Part shown: piece after piece, positions 25,822-35,621 of the stretch
How the letters are laid out: each line of letters opens with the position of its first letter
Numbering within the stretch: the stretch's first letter is position 1
Assembly (NCBI RefSeq): GCF_017991995.1
Contig: NZ_JAGOPN010000005.1
Span: 248,001 to 312,000, forward strand
Length of the DNA stretch: 64,000 nt
Origin: Pseudacidovorax sp.
Lineage (GTDB): Bacteria > Pseudomonadota > Gammaproteobacteria > Burkholderiales > Burkholderiaceae_C
Reading direction: 5' to 3'
The notes under the pieces: model-generated
What the model was told of the DNA's origin: nothing
The model's input: the letters and a program-made list of their open reading frames with translations, nothing else
Database searches by the model: none
Made by a program: the position numbers and the translations under genes

Positions 25822-27750
25822 TCAGTTCACGACCACTGAAGGAGCGCCGGAGGGATGCGGCACCTTGATCGTGGCCTTGAAGCGGTCCTTGAGCATCGCA
25901 TAGTAGGCCTCGGCCTCCGCGCCCGCCATGGCTTGCGAAAGCTGCGTCCGCTCTTGCTGACGCTGGTCCGCGGGCACCTCGGCCGGCGGCAGCGTCTTGT
26001 TGACGCGCACCACGGCATACCCTTCGGCACCGAGATCCACGCCGACCCACGCGGGCAGCTTGGCGGGATCGGCACGCAGGGCCGCCTCGACCACAGCCGA
26101 CGGCTGCGAGCTGGCGTTGTCGTTGCGTGACACGGCGATGGGCTGGCCCAGACCGGCAGGCACGGCACCGGCCGCAGCTCCCTCCCAGGCCTTGAGCTTG
26201 GCCTCACCCTCGGTCTTGGCGGCCGCTGCCGCGCGCTCGGCGACCAGTTCCTGGCGTACACGCGCCTTCACTTCGTCGAAGGTCTGCGTGCGCGCCGGAA
26301 CGTGGCGCGTCACGCGACCGACTGCGAGCTGGTTGCCGCCCAGGTCGATGGCCTCGGTGTTGTGCTTGCGCTCCAGGGTGTCCGCCGCGAACAGTGCATT
26401 GATGAAGTTGCGGTTGCCCAGGGGACCCTGCGCGCCAGGCACGGGCGTGCGACCCACACCCTGTGCCTTCTGGATCTGCAGCTTGAGCGCATCCGCCGCG
26501 GGCTGCAGGCTGTCGGCCTGCTGGTAGACCAAGTCGGACAGGACCTCGGCCTGCTTGGCAAAGGCCTGCGAGGCCTGCTGGCCGCGAATCTCGTCCTCGA
26601 TACGGGCACGCACCTGCTCGAAGGGCGGCACCACGGCCGGCTTGATGTCGTCCAGGCGAATGATGTGGTAGCCGTATTCGGTTTCGACCACATTGCTGAT
26701 CTCGCCCTTCTTGAGCGCGAACATCGCATCCTCGAAAGGCTTGACCATCGCACCGCGGGTCACGAAGTCGAGTGCACCGCCTTGCGCGGCAGACACCGGA
26801 TCCTGCGAGTTCTTCTTGGCCAGGTCACCGAAGCTAGCCGGCGTCTTGCGGACCTCGGCCAGCAGTTCCTCCGCGCGGGCCTTGGCCTTGGCGCGTTCGG
26901 CGGCCGGTGCATCCTTGCCCGCGGCGATCAGGATGTGCGAGGCCTTGCGTTCTTCCTTGGTGCCGAAGCGATCCTTGTTCTGGTCGTAGTAGGCCTTGAG
27001 GTCGGCCTCGGGCACAGCGATGGTCTTCTTGACGGCATCCATGTTCAGCACGATGTACTCGACATCCGCCTGCTCGGGCAGTTGGTAGCGACTCGTGTGG
27101 CTCTTGTAATAGGACTCCAGGTCGGCATCGGACACGGACACCTTGCCGGCGAAGTCGGCGGGCCCGAAACGTGCCACCTGCACCTCGCGGCGCTCGCGCA
27201 GCGCATTGCTCAGCACGTCGAGCAGCGCAGGGTTCGGCGCGGCCGAGCCGGTCACGCCGCCGAGCAGTTGCTGCGTGGAGAGATCCGCGCGCACCGCAGC
27301 CTCGAATTGTTCGGGCGTGCGACCCGTGGCCATGATGAAACGCTGGCGGTCGAAGTTGCCCTTGTCGTCGCGGAAGCTGGCAAGCCCAGGATCCTCGGTG
27401 AAGACACGGGTGAGGCGGCCGTCGGACACGGTCATGTGGGTCTTGAGGGCCGCCGCCGTGAGCACACGATTGCGGACCATGCGTTCCAGCGTGGCATAGC
27501 GCGCAGCGTCGGAATCGAAGACCGAAGCGTCGAGGCTGGGCATCTGCTGGCGCAACCGGTCGGTCTCGTTGCGATGCTGCTGCTCCCATTCGGTACGAGT
27601 GATCGACTGCCCATCGACGGAGGCGACCACGTCGCCACGGTCGCCGTTGTTGGTGTAGTTCTGCACGCCGAACAACACGAACGAGGGAATGATCAGCAAG
27701 AACAGGACGATCATCACGATCTTGTTGTACTTGCGGAAGAAATCAAACAT
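25822..27750 (-). CDS. ppiD: Peptidylprolyl isomerase PpiD (SurA N-terminal domain plus parvulin)
   Basis: A 642-residue periplasmic folding factor anchored by one N-terminal membrane segment (IVMIVLFLLIIPSFVLFGV near residues 12-30). A SurA_N-type chaperone domain (about 40-170) is followed by a parvulin domain (about 265-365: KASHILIAAGKDAPA, then GGALDFVTRGAMVKPFEDA and VETEYGYHIIRLDDI) and a C-terminal helical region. It assists outer-membrane protein maturation at the periplasmic face of the inner membrane. An AGAGGTG site precedes the ATG. The position between tRNA-Val/HU and tRNA-His is a typical Comamonadaceae arrangement. Confidence 0.94.
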   Translation of the reverse strand: MFDFFRKYNKIVMIVLFLLIIPSFVLFGVQNYTNNGDRGDVVASVDGQSITRTEWEQQHRNETDRLRQQMPSLDASVFDSDAARYATLERMVRNRVLTAAALKTHMTVSDGRLTRVFTEDPGLASFRDDKGNFDRQRFIMATGRTPEQFEAAVRADLSTQQLLGGVTGSAAPNPALLDVLSNALRERREVQVARFGPADFAGKVSVSDADLESYYKSHTSRYQLPEQADVEYIVLNMDAVKKTIAVPEADLKAYYDQNKDRFGTKEERKASHILIAAGKDAPAAERAKAKARAEELLAEVRKTPASFGDLAKKNSQDPVSAAQGGALDFVTRGAMVKPFEDAMFALKKGEISNVVETEYGYHIIRLDDIKPAVVPPFEQVRARIEDEIRGQQASQAFAKQAEVLSDLVYQQADSLQPAADALKLQIQKAQGVGRTPVPGAQGPLGNRNFINALFAADTLERKHNTEAIDLGGNQLAVGRVTRHVPARTQTFDEVKARVRQELVAERAAAAAKTEGEAKLKAWEGAAAGAVPAGLGQPIAVSRNDNASSQPSAVVEAALRADPAKLPAWVGVDLGAEGYAVVRVNKTLPPAEVPADQRQQERTQLSQAMAGAEAEAYYAMLKDRFKATIKVPHPSGAPSVVVN

Positions 27751-28101
27751 GCCTGCACACCTCTAGGATCGGACGCCACAGCGCCCGCGGAGACGACGAG
27801 AAACAAAGGCGAACATGACGTCCGCCACCGGTCACGGAGGGGGTGAATGCTCGGGGACGATCCCTGACCTTGGCTGGCAAGAGATGTTGTTGTACGACTG
27901 CTTGCAGCACCTGCCCTGACGCCGGCTGGTCGAACCGGCGGGCGGATTCTAGCTGCGGCGCCTGCGCGCATTGCCGCCGACAAACGCCAATGCGACGAGG
28001 CCGCACGAAGACGAGGTGCCACGCAAACCCAAGCGGGAGTGCGGTTTCGCGTTAACAATGCAAAAGGCCCGGATCGCTCCGGGCCTTCGCATCAATCGGG
28101 G
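27751..28101. other. Intergenic region between ppiD and tRNA-Val
   Basis: About 350 bases. It should hold the ppiD promoter and, at its right end, the tRNA-Val terminator. No open frame with convincing start or composition is seen. Confidence 0.5.
28062..28087 (-). terminator. Terminator after tRNA-Val
   Basis: On the minus strand AAGGCCCGGA-GCGA-TCCGGGCCTT runs into TTGC; arms 28078-28087 and 28064-28073. It is placed 15 bases past the tRNA CCA. Confidence 0.72.
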
Positions 28102-28177
28102 TGGTGGGTGCTGAGGGGCTCGAACCCCCGACCTACGCCTTGTAAGGGCGCCGCTCTACCAACTGAGCTAAGCACCC
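28102..28177 (-). tRNA. tRNA-Val (TAC)
   Basis: A cloverleaf on the minus strand with acceptor GGGTGCT/AGCACCC, D-arm TAGCTCAGTTGGTAGAGC, anticodon loop CTTACAA (anticodon TAC), T-arm GGGGGTTCGAGCCCC, discriminator A and encoded CCA. Confidence 0.97.
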
Positions 28178-28190
28178 CCGATGGTTCGAT

Positions 28191-28463
28191 TCAGTTCAGT
28201 GCGTCCTTGAGCGCCTTGCCGGGACGGAACTTGGGAACCTTCGCGGCCTTGATCTTAATCGCAGTTCCGGTCCGCGGATTGCGCCCCGTGCGCGCCGCCC
28301 GCTTGCCCACCGCGAACGTGCCGAAGCCGACCAGCGACACCGAGCCGCCCTTCTTCAGCGTGGTGCGGATCGCACCCAGCGTCGACTCCAGCGCCCGCGT
28401 GGCCGCAGCCTTGGAGATGTCGGCGTTCTTGGCGATGTGTTCGATCAGTTCGGTCTTGTTCAC
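28191..28463 (-). CDS. hupB: Nucleoid protein HU (beta type)
   Basis: A 90-residue DNA-binding histone-like protein. The N-terminus [20 protein letters not shown] and the arm sequence [20 protein letters not shown] with the intercalating Pro are diagnostic of HU. It compacts and bends DNA as a dimer. It lies 13 bases upstream of tRNA-Val on the same strand, and the two may share a transcript. The length is standard. Confidence 0.96.
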   Translation of the reverse strand: MNKTELIEHIAKNADISKAAATRALESTLGAIRTTLKKGGSVSLVGFGTFAVGKRAARTGRNPRTGTAIKIKAAKVPKFRPGKALKDALN

Positions 28464-28682
28464 AAGGGCCTCTTGGCGGAAGGTTGATCAGCAATCGGAA
28501 GCGCGAGCAGACCCTCCGGGGGCATGCGCCGTGGTCGTCGAACAGGGAGGGAGGCGGTTCCGAGGACATCGGCCCTGGCGGCCGAGCGGCCGATTACAAC
28601 CATGCGGTCAAGGAGTGTCAATAAGCCGTGGCCGCGCTGCCATCATCTGCAAACAGATTGCACAACAACTTCACAAAGTAGT

Positions 28683-29258
28683 TCAGCCACGGGCCTCGGT
28701 GCGCGCGCGGATCTCGGGGATCGCCTTGCGCAGGTAGTACACCATCGACCACACGGTGAGCACCGCGGCGGCCCAGATCAGCCAACGTCCCCACAGGCCC
28801 GTGTCGATGGTTCCGAACAGCATGCCCTGGTAGAGCAGGAAGGGAATGGCGACCATCTGCACGGTGGTCTTGACCTTGCCGATCATGTGCACGGCCACGC
28901 TCTTGCCAGCGCCCAGTTGGGCCATCCATTCACGCAATGCAGAGATGGCGATCTCGCGCCCGATGATGATCAGGGCCACGAACACATCGGCCCGGTTGAG
29001 GTGCACCAGCACCAGCAGCGAAGCGCACACCAGGAACTTGTCGGCGACCGGATCGAGAAAGGCGCCGAAGGCCGAGGTCTGGTTGAGGCGCCGTGCGAGG
29101 AAGCCGTCGAGCCAGTCGGTGGCTGCGAAGACGATGAACATCACCGTGGCGATGAGGTTGCGCATGCCTTCGGGCAATGGCAGGTAGAAGACGCCCACGA
29201 TCAGGGGAATCGCGACGATGCGCGTCCAGGTCATGATGGTGGGCAGGGTCCAGAACAT
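28683..29258 (-). CDS. pgsA: CDP-diacylglycerol-glycerol-3-phosphate 3-phosphatidyltransferase
   Basis: A 191-residue inner-membrane enzyme that makes phosphatidylglycerophosphate, the committed step to phosphatidylglycerol and cardiolipin. The CDP-alcohol phosphotransferase motif DG-x2-AR-x9-G-x3-D-x3-D is complete: DWLDGFLARRLNQ then GAFLDPVADK. About five membrane helices are expected. The start at 29258 (MFWTLPTIMTWTRI) matches the usual beginning of the family; the frame extends nine codons further. It follows uvrC on the same strand, the common proteobacterial gene pair. Confidence 0.95.
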   Translation of the reverse strand: MFWTLPTIMTWTRIVAIPLIVGVFYLPLPEGMRNLIATVMFIVFAATDWLDGFLARRLNQTSAFGAFLDPVADKFLVCASLLVLVHLNRADVFVALIIIGREIAISALREWMAQLGAGKSVAVHMIGKVKTTVQMVAIPFLLYQGMLFGTIDTGLWGRWLIWAAAVLTVWSMVYYLRKAIPEIRARTEARG

Positions 29259-29332
29259 CGGGAGATTGTGGCATGAGGTCACCACCCGCTTGACGCTGCC
29301 GATGCAGTCATAAGGCCGCGTGCGCGCGGGGA

Positions 29333-31342
29333 TCAGTGAAGCGCGCGATAGATCTCCTCAGCCAGGTCACGCGCAATGCCGTCGACGGAGGCAAGGTCCT
29401 CCACGCTGGCCGCCGCCACGCCGCGGATGCCGCCGAAGCGCTGCAGCAACCGGGCCCGCCGCTTCGGGCCCACGCCCGGGATGTCCTCCAACTGGCTGCC
29501 ACCCACACGCACCTTGGCGCGCTTGGCGCGCATGCCGGTGATGGCGAAGCGGTGCGCCTCGTCGCGGATCTGGGCGATGAGCATCAGGGCCGCCGAATCC
29601 CGTCCCAGGTACACCTTCTCGCGCCCATCGGCAAAGACCAGTTCCTCGAGGCCCACCTTGCGGCCTTCGCCCTTCTCCACGCCGACGATCAGAGACAGCG
29701 GCAGGCCCAGCTCGACGAAGACCTCGCGGGCCATCGACACCTGGCCCTTGCCGCCATCGACCAGGACCAGGTCGGGCATGCGCGCACCCGCCGTGCCGGG
29801 CGGTGCATCCGCGCCGCCGCCATCGCCCGGCGCAGGCGCCTGGGCCTCGGCAGCCATGGCCTCGGCGATCTTGCCGTAGCGCCGCATCAGCACCTGGCGC
29901 ATGGCGGCATAGTCGTCGCCGGGGGTGATGCCCTCGATGTTGTAGCGGCGGTACTCGCGGTTCTGCATCGCATGGGCTTCGAAGACCACGCACGAGGCCT
30001 GCGTCGCCTCGCCCGCCGTGTGCGAGATGTCGAAGCACTCGATGCGGAACTGGGTCAGGTCGTCCGGCGCCAGCTCCAGCGCATCGACCAATGCGCGCGT
30101 GCGGGCCTGCTGCGAGCCCTCTTCGGCGAGCAGGCGGGCGAGCTGGATGTCGGCATTCTTCTGCGCCATCTCCAGCCACAGGCGCCGCTGCGACCGGGGC
30201 TGGAAGACGGCCGTGACACGCTGACTGGACTGCTGCGCGATGGCCTCGATCAGCTCGCGCCCGACCACCTCGCCCAGCACCAGCGTGGCGGGCGCCGGCG
30301 CCTCGATGTAGTGCTGGGCGATGAAGGCTTCGAGCACCTGACGCTCGACCGAAGGCACCTGCGCATCTTCGTCCACGCCTTCGGCCGGTCCGCCGTCGTC
30401 GTCGGCGGCGACGTCCTGTTGCAGCAGCGAGGCATCTTCCACATGCGCGGGGAAATAGGCCCGGTCGCCCAGATGCCGGCCGCCGCGCACCATGGCCAGG
30501 TTGACGCAAGCCTTGCCGCCCTGCACCTTCACGGCCAGGATGTCGACGTCCTTGTCGTCCACGATCTCCACCGACTGCTGGTGCAGCACGCGCGACAGGG
30601 CCGACATGCGGTTGCGAAGCTCCGCTGCCTGTTCGAACTCCAGCCGCTCGGCGTGCTGCATCATGCGGCCCTCCAGTTCAGCCAGCACCTGCTGCGTCTC
30701 GCCGCGCAGGAAGGCTTCAGCGTTGGCCACGTCATGCGCGTAGTCGGCCGGCGCCACATGCCCAACGCACGGACCGCTGCAGCGCTTGATCTGATAGAGC
30801 AGACAGGGCCGGGTACGGTTGCCGTAGACCGTGTCCTCGCAGGTGCGCAGCTTGAACACCTTCTGCAGCAGCTGGATCGACTCCTTCACCGCCCAGGCGC
30901 TGGGGTACGGGCCGTAGTAGCGGTGTCGCCGGTCGGTCGCGCCACGGTAATAGGCCAGGCGCGGGATGCTGGCCGGTGTCAGCCCGTCGCTGCCATCGCG
31001 ATCGCGCACGCCGGTGATCTTGAGGTAGGGGTAGCTCTTGTCGTCGCGGAACAGGATGTTGTAGCGCGGCTTGAGCGTCTTGATCAGGTTGTTCTCGAGC
31101 AGCAGCGCCTCGGCCTCGGAGCGCACCACCGTCGTCTCCATGCGAGAGATCTTTCCGACCATGTGGCCGATGCGCGTGCCACCATGGTTCTTCTGGAAGT
31201 AGCTGGAGACGCGGCGCTTGAGATTGCGCGCCTTGCCCACGTACAGCACGGCGCCGGCGGCGTCGAAGTAGCGATAGACCCCCGGCAGTGAAGGAAGCGC
31301 GGCCACCTCGGCCAATAGTTGTTCGGAATGCACCTCGGACAT
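29333..31342 (-). CDS. uvrC: Excinuclease ABC subunit C
   Basis: A 669-residue nucleotide-excision-repair nuclease that makes both incisions around a lesion marked by UvrB. The N-terminal GIY-YIG domain is visible ([20 protein letters not shown], near residues 17-36), followed by the cysteine-rich [13 protein letters not shown], a UvrB-binding UVR helix ([20 protein letters not shown]), the RNase H-like domain ([11 protein letters not shown]) and C-terminal helix-hairpin-helix motifs ([19 protein letters not shown]). The ATG at 31342 was chosen; 31351 is an alternative three codons upstream. pgsA follows 74 bases downstream. Confidence 0.97.
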   Translation of the reverse strand: MSEVHSEQLLAEVAALPSLPGVYRYFDAAGAVLYVGKARNLKRRVSSYFQKNHGGTRIGHMVGKISRMETTVVRSEAEALLLENNLIKTLKPRYNILFRDDKSYPYLKITGVRDRDGSDGLTPASIPRLAYYRGATDRRHRYYGPYPSAWAVKESIQLLQKVFKLRTCEDTVYGNRTRPCLLYQIKRCSGPCVGHVAPADYAHDVANAEAFLRGETQQVLAELEGRMMQHAERLEFEQAAELRNRMSALSRVLHQQSVEIVDDKDVDILAVKVQGGKACVNLAMVRGGRHLGDRAYFPAHVEDASLLQQDVAADDDGGPAEGVDEDAQVPSVERQVLEAFIAQHYIEAPAPATLVLGEVVGRELIEAIAQQSSQRVTAVFQPRSQRRLWLEMAQKNADIQLARLLAEEGSQQARTRALVDALELAPDDLTQFRIECFDISHTAGEATQASCVVFEAHAMQNREYRRYNIEGITPGDDYAAMRQVLMRRYGKIAEAMAAEAQAPAPGDGGGADAPPGTAGARMPDLVLVDGGKGQVSMAREVFVELGLPLSLIVGVEKGEGRKVGLEELVFADGREKVYLGRDSAALMLIAQIRDEAHRFAITGMRAKRAKVRVGGSQLEDIPGVGPKRRARLLQRFGGIRGVAAASVEDLASVDGIARDLAEEIYRALH

Positions 31343-31444
31343 GGGCACCATTGTGGCCCGGCACCTCACCCTGCGGGCGCGTGCCATCGCGCCCCCGGAC
31401 CGGGCATGATCCTTCTGACCCACCAACGAGACAGGTCAGCCTGC

Positions 31445-33427
31445 ATGAAAGTCGATCCAACCCACCGTCGAGCATTTGCCGCGTCGGTCGCCGCAACGCT
31501 TGCCCTCTGTGCCGCCGCCTGCGGAGAGACGACCTTGCAACGAAAAGGGGGCCTTTCTGCGCCCCAGGCGCACGACTCCAGCTGCCAGACCGCAGCCAGC
31601 GGTTCGCCGGTGGTGGTCGGCTCGGGCCTGCAGGGCGACCCGGCCGCGCCGGAGCCGGCGTCCGGCTATGTGCCGGGCAAGAAGGTCATCTATGCCAAGA
31701 CCTACATGGTGGTCGCCAACCACCCGCTGGCCACCAAGGCCGGCTGCGACATCCTCAAGGCAGGCGGCAGCGCGGTCGACGCGGCCGTGGCCGTGCAGGC
31801 CGTGCTCGGCCTGGTGGAGCCGCAGTCGAGCAGCCTCGCCGGCGGGGCCTTCCTGCTGCACTTCGACGCCAAGACCAAGAAGGTCGAAGCCTATGACGGC
31901 CGCGAGACGGCCCCGGCCGCAGCCACGGCCGACTACCTGCGCTACATCAGCGACGCCGACAAGACCACGCCCAAGCCCAGTGCCCGCGCCAGCGGCCGTT
32001 CCATCGGCACCCCCGGCGTGATGCGGATGCTCGAACTCGCGCATGGCGACCACGGCAAGCTCGCGTGGAAGGACCTGTTCGGCGAAGGCACCAACCTCGC
32101 CACCAACGGCTTCAAGATCGGTGGACGCATGGCCGCAGCCATCGCGGGTTCGGCCTCCAACCTCAAGCGCGACGACGAGGCAGCCGCCTACTTTCTCGAC
32201 GCCTCCGGCAATCCGAAGCCCCTGGGCGCCACGCTGACCAATCCGGCCTATGCCGGCGTGCTCAAGGCCATGGCCTCGCAGGGTGCCGATGCCATGTACA
32301 CCGGCCCGATCGCCCAGGACATCGTCGCCAAGATCGGCATCACCGCCGGCATCGATGGCTCCGTGATCACCCCGGGTCTGACCACGCTGGACGACCTGAA
32401 GAACTACCGCCCCAAGCGCCGCGACCCGGTGTGCGTGACCTACCGCACCTACTACATCTGCAGCATGTCGCCGCCCTCCTCCGGTGGCATCGGCGTGCTG
32501 TCCACGCTGGGCATCCTCGAGAACTTCAACATGGCGCTGCATGCGCCCACCGCCGTCGACATTGAAGGCGGCAAGCCGACCGTGATGGGCGTGCACCTGG
32601 TCTCCGAAGCCGAACGCCTGGCCTATGCCGACCGCGACAAGTACGTGGCCGACACCGACTTCGTGCCCCTGCCCGGCAACAGCCCGGACACGCTGCTCAA
32701 CAAGACCTACATGCGCACCCGCGCCAACCTGATCGACTTCACCAAGAGCATGGGCACGGCGCAGGCCGGCGACCTGGGCCCCGTGCCACTGGGTATCGAC
32801 AAGACGCCCGAGAACGGCACCACGCACCTGACCATCGTCGACAAGGAAGGCAACGTGGTCACGATGACGACCACGGTGGAGTCGTCCATGGGCTCGTACC
32901 ACATGGCGCGCGGCATCCTGCTGAACAACCAGTTGACCGACTTCTCGGCCTCGCCCACCGACAGCAACGGCCTGCCCGTGGCCAACCGCGTCGCACCGGG
33001 CAAGCGCCCGCGCAGCACGATGGCCCCGACCATGGTGTTCAACGGCAGTGCGCCCGGCGACTTCGTGATGGCCACCGGCTCGCCCGGCGGCGGCACGATC
33101 ATCCAGTACGTGGTCAAGACGCTGGTCGGCGCCCTGGACTGGAAGCTGGACGCGCAGCAGGCCACGTCGATGGTGGACTTCGGCGCATCCAATTCCGCCA
33201 CCACCAACGTGGGCGGCGAGCATCCCAACATCGACGCCACCAGCAACGGTGCCAACGATCCGCTGGTGACCGGCCTGCGCACCCTGGGTCACACGGTCTC
33301 GGTCAGCGCCCAGTCCAGCGGCATCAGCACGGTGGTCCGCACGCAGGTGAACGGCAAGACGGTGCTCAGCGGCGGCGCAGACCCCCGCCGCGAAGGCATC
33401 GTGCTCGGCGACACCTTCACGCCATGA
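31445..33427 (+). CDS. Gamma-glutamyltransferase family protein, probable lipoprotein
   Basis: A 660-residue Ntn-hydrolase that should cleave itself into large and small subunits. The signal peptide ends in a lipobox-like CAAAC near residue 24, suggesting attachment in the envelope. The predicted catalytic Thr is the first Thr of NGTTHLTIVDKEGN, with GGSAVDAAVAVQAVLGLVEP in the large subunit and KRPRSTMAPTMVF and ATGSPGGGTIIQYV in the small one. It would hydrolyse or transfer gamma-glutamyl groups of glutathione or related peptides; it is longer than E. coli Ggt (580 residues). It is divergent from uvrC, single and followed by a strong terminator. Confidence 0.88.
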   Translation: MKVDPTHRRAFAASVAATLALCAAACGETTLQRKGGLSAPQAHDSSCQTAASGSPVVVGSGLQGDPAAPEPASGYVPGKKVIYAKTYMVVANHPLATKAGCDILKAGGSAVDAAVAVQAVLGLVEPQSSSLAGGAFLLHFDAKTKKVEAYDGRETAPAAATADYLRYISDADKTTPKPSARASGRSIGTPGVMRMLELAHGDHGKLAWKDLFGEGTNLATNGFKIGGRMAAAIAGSASNLKRDDEAAAYFLDASGNPKPLGATLTNPAYAGVLKAMASQGADAMYTGPIAQDIVAKIGITAGIDGSVITPGLTTLDDLKNYRPKRRDPVCVTYRTYYICSMSPPSSGGIGVLSTLGILENFNMALHAPTAVDIEGGKPTVMGVHLVSEAERLAYADRDKYVADTDFVPLPGNSPDTLLNKTYMRTRANLIDFTKSMGTAQAGDLGPVPLGIDKTPENGTTHLTIVDKEGNVVTMTTTVESSMGSYHMARGILLNNQLTDFSASPTDSNGLPVANRVAPGKRPRSTMAPTMVFNGSAPGDFVMATGSPGGGTIIQYVVKTLVGALDWKLDAQQATSMVDFGASNSATTNVGGEHPNIDATSNGANDPLVTGLRTLGHTVSVSAQSSGISTVVRTQVNGKTVLSGGADPRREGIVLGDTFTP

Positions 33428-33478
33428 TGCGCGGGATGCGCACGAGGCGCCGGCGCTAGCCGGGCCTCTCCCCAGAAC

Positions 33479-33510
33479 AAAGGGCGGTGCCGATGGCACC
33501 GCCCTTTTTT
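33479..33510 (+). terminator. Rho-independent terminator
   Basis: AAAGGGCGGTGCC-GAT-GGCACCGCCCTTTTTT: a 13-base stem closed by three bases and followed by T6. It ends the gamma-glutamyltransferase transcript and may also stop the convergent Bug-protein transcript. Confidence 0.88.
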
Positions 33511-33542
33511 CCTTCAGCGGCGATTGCGCGCTTCCCTCGGCT

Positions 33543-34526
33543 TCAGTCCACCTCGATACGCGCCGTCTTCGCCAGTTGCGACCAGCGCGCGAGGTCGGCC
33601 GTCACCCGCGCGGCCAGTTGCGCCGGATCCTGGAAGTCCGCCGTCGCGCCCTGGTCCTGCGCCAGCTTTCTGAAGGCGGGCGTGTTCACCACCCGCCCGA
33701 TCTCGCCCGCGAGCTTCTGCACCACCGCATCCGGCGTGGCCGCGGGTGCGAAGACCGCAAACCATGAGCTGGCATCCAGCTTCGGAAAGCCCGCTTCCGC
33801 GGTGCTGGGCACGTCCGGCAGGCTGGGCAGGCGGCTGGCGCCGGTCACGGCGAGCACACGCAGCTTGCCGGCCTGGATGTGCGGCATGAAGGGCGGCGCG
33901 GTGCCGAAAGTCAGGTCCACCTGCCCGCCAAGCAGGTCCTGCAGGGCCGGGCCGGTGCCCTTGTAGGGCACGTGCACCATCTGCACGCCGGCCTGCTGCT
34001 CCAGCATGGCGCCGGTCACGTGCTGCAACGAGCCGTTGCCCGACGAGGCGTAGTTCAGCTTGCCCGGATGCGCTTTGGCGTAGGCCACCAAGTCGGCCAT
34101 CGTCTTCACGGGCAGGTCGGCCCGCACCACGATGATCTGCGGCGCGGAGAGCACGTTGGCCACCGGCCGCAGGTCCTTCTGCGCCCAGGGAAGGGGCGTC
34201 TTGCTCACCGCCGGCGTGATGACGTGGTAGCCGGAGTACTGCATCAGCAGCGTGTAGCCGTCCGGCTCCGCACGCTTGACGAAGGCGGCGGCAATGGCGC
34301 CGTTGCCGCCGCCCTTGTTCTCCACCACCAGCGACTGGCCCAGCGCCACGCCCAGCGGCTGCGCCAGCATGCGTGCCGACAGGTCGGTGGTGCCACCAGT
34401 GGCGGTGGGCACCACGAGCGAGATCGGCCGCGACGGATAGGCGCCCTGCGCCAGACTGGCGAGCGGCAAGGGCAGCAGGCAGGCGGCTGCAGCGGCAGCC
34501 AGGAAGCGCTGGCGGGTAAGGTGCAT
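33543..34526 (-). CDS. Bug/TctC-family periplasmic solute-binding protein
   Basis: A 327-residue exported binding protein. The signal peptide ends LASLAQG; the mature start YPSRPISLVVPTATGGTTDL and PYKGTGPALQDLLGGQVDLT are hallmarks of the Bug/TctC family, which bind carboxylates such as citrate, or aromatic and amino-acid ligands. No TctA/TctB membrane genes lie nearby, as is common for orphan Bug proteins in Burkholderiales. A GGAGAC site favours the ATG at 34526 over 34538. It is distal in the operon with the second Bug protein and the lyase and CoA-transferase genes. Confidence 0.92.
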   Translation of the reverse strand: MHLTRQRFLAAAAAACLLPLPLASLAQGAYPSRPISLVVPTATGGTTDLSARMLAQPLGVALGQSLVVENKGGGNGAIAAAFVKRAEPDGYTLLMQYSGYHVITPAVSKTPLPWAQKDLRPVANVLSAPQIIVVRADLPVKTMADLVAYAKAHPGKLNYASSGNGSLQHVTGAMLEQQAGVQMVHVPYKGTGPALQDLLGGQVDLTFGTAPPFMPHIQAGKLRVLAVTGASRLPSLPDVPSTAEAGFPKLDASSWFAVFAPAATPDAVVQKLAGEIGRVVNTPAFRKLAQDQGATADFQDPAQLAARVTADLARWSQLAKTARIEVD

Positions 34527-34582
34527 GCGTGTCTCCATGTTCTTGATTGGCTACTGGGCGGCCGGAACGCCCGGCCGCGGCG

Positions 34583-35584
34583 TCAATCCACCGTCGCGCC
34601 CGTGTCCTTCACGATCTGCGCCCACTTGCGCAGGTCCGACTGCACCAGCGCGGCCAGTTGGGCCGAGCTGCCCTTGAAAGGCTCGCAGCCCACGCTGGCC
34701 AGTTTCTCCAGCACGTCCGGGCTTTCCAGTGCCTTGTTCACCTCGGCCTGCAGCCGGGTGACGATGGGCACGGGCGTGCCGGCCGGCGCGAAAAGCGCGT
34801 ACCACGGTGCCTGGCCGAAGCCCGGCAGCGTCTCGCCGATGGTGGGCGAATCGGGCAGCGCCTTGATGCGCTGCGGGTTGACCACGCCCAGCACCTTGAG
34901 CTTGCCCGACTTGATGAAGGCGATGACCGAGGGCAGGCTCTGCACCGACAGCGGAACCTGCCCGCCGACCACGTCGGTCGCGGCCGCCGCCGAGCCCTTG
35001 TAGGGCACATGCTGCAGCTTGATGCCTGCGGCCTTCTGCACCATCTCGCCGATCAGGTGGTTGAGCGTGCCGTTGCCGGCCGACGCGTACGAATACGCGC
35101 CCGGCTGCGCCTTGGCCAGCCGGATCAGGTCGGCCATGTTCTGGCCCGGAAAGGATGGGTTGGCCACCAGCACATAGCCGGCGGTGGCAATGGGCGCGAT
35201 GGGCTCGAAGTCCTTGACCGGATCGAAACCCGGGTTGCGGTAGAGCGCCGGGCTCGTCACCTGCGCGCTGTCGGCCGTGAGCAGCAGCGTGTAGCCGTCG
35301 CGCTTGGCACGGGCCGTCGCTGCCGTGGCCACGGTGCCACCTGCGCCGGGCCTGTTGTCCACCAGCACAGTCTGGCCCAGCTGCTGGGACAGGCGCTGCG
35401 CCACCACCCGGGCAATGACGTCGTTGGCGCCACCCGCGGCCTGGGGCACGACCACCGTGATGGGCTTGCTGGGGTAGGCGTCCTCGGCCCAGGCGGCCGG
35501 GACGGCAGCGCCGCAGAGCAGCGCGGTGCCGATGCCGGCCGCGATGCGGCGGCGGGCGATGGCGGGGAAGGTGGTCGTCGTCAT
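34583..35584 (-). CDS. Bug/TctC-family periplasmic solute-binding protein (second copy)
   Basis: A 333-residue paralogue of the preceding type. The signal peptide ends VPAAWA; mature motifs YPSKPITVVVPQAAGGANDV and HVPYKGSAAAATDVVGGQV are typical. The two Bug proteins differ enough to bind different ligands or enantiomers. The ATG at 35584 is preceded by GGAGAC. It lies 37 bases downstream of the HMG-CoA-lyase-like gene, so it is probably co-transcribed. Confidence 0.92.
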   Translation of the reverse strand: MTTTTFPAIARRRIAAGIGTALLCGAAVPAAWAEDAYPSKPITVVVPQAAGGANDVIARVVAQRLSQQLGQTVLVDNRPGAGGTVATAATARAKRDGYTLLLTADSAQVTSPALYRNPGFDPVKDFEPIAPIATAGYVLVANPSFPGQNMADLIRLAKAQPGAYSYASAGNGTLNHLIGEMVQKAAGIKLQHVPYKGSAAAATDVVGGQVPLSVQSLPSVIAFIKSGKLKVLGVVNPQRIKALPDSPTIGETLPGFGQAPWYALFAPAGTPVPIVTRLQAEVNKALESPDVLEKLASVGCEPFKGSSAQLAALVQSDLRKWAQIVKDTGATVD

Positions 35585-35621
35585 GGTCTTGTCTCCGTTG
35601 TCGTCAGGGTCGGGCAGGTCG

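Noticed and set aside
28039-28737. Plus-strand open frame across tRNA-Val and HU
   Set aside because: It starts over the tRNA complement and runs antisense to HU; it is a shadow frame.
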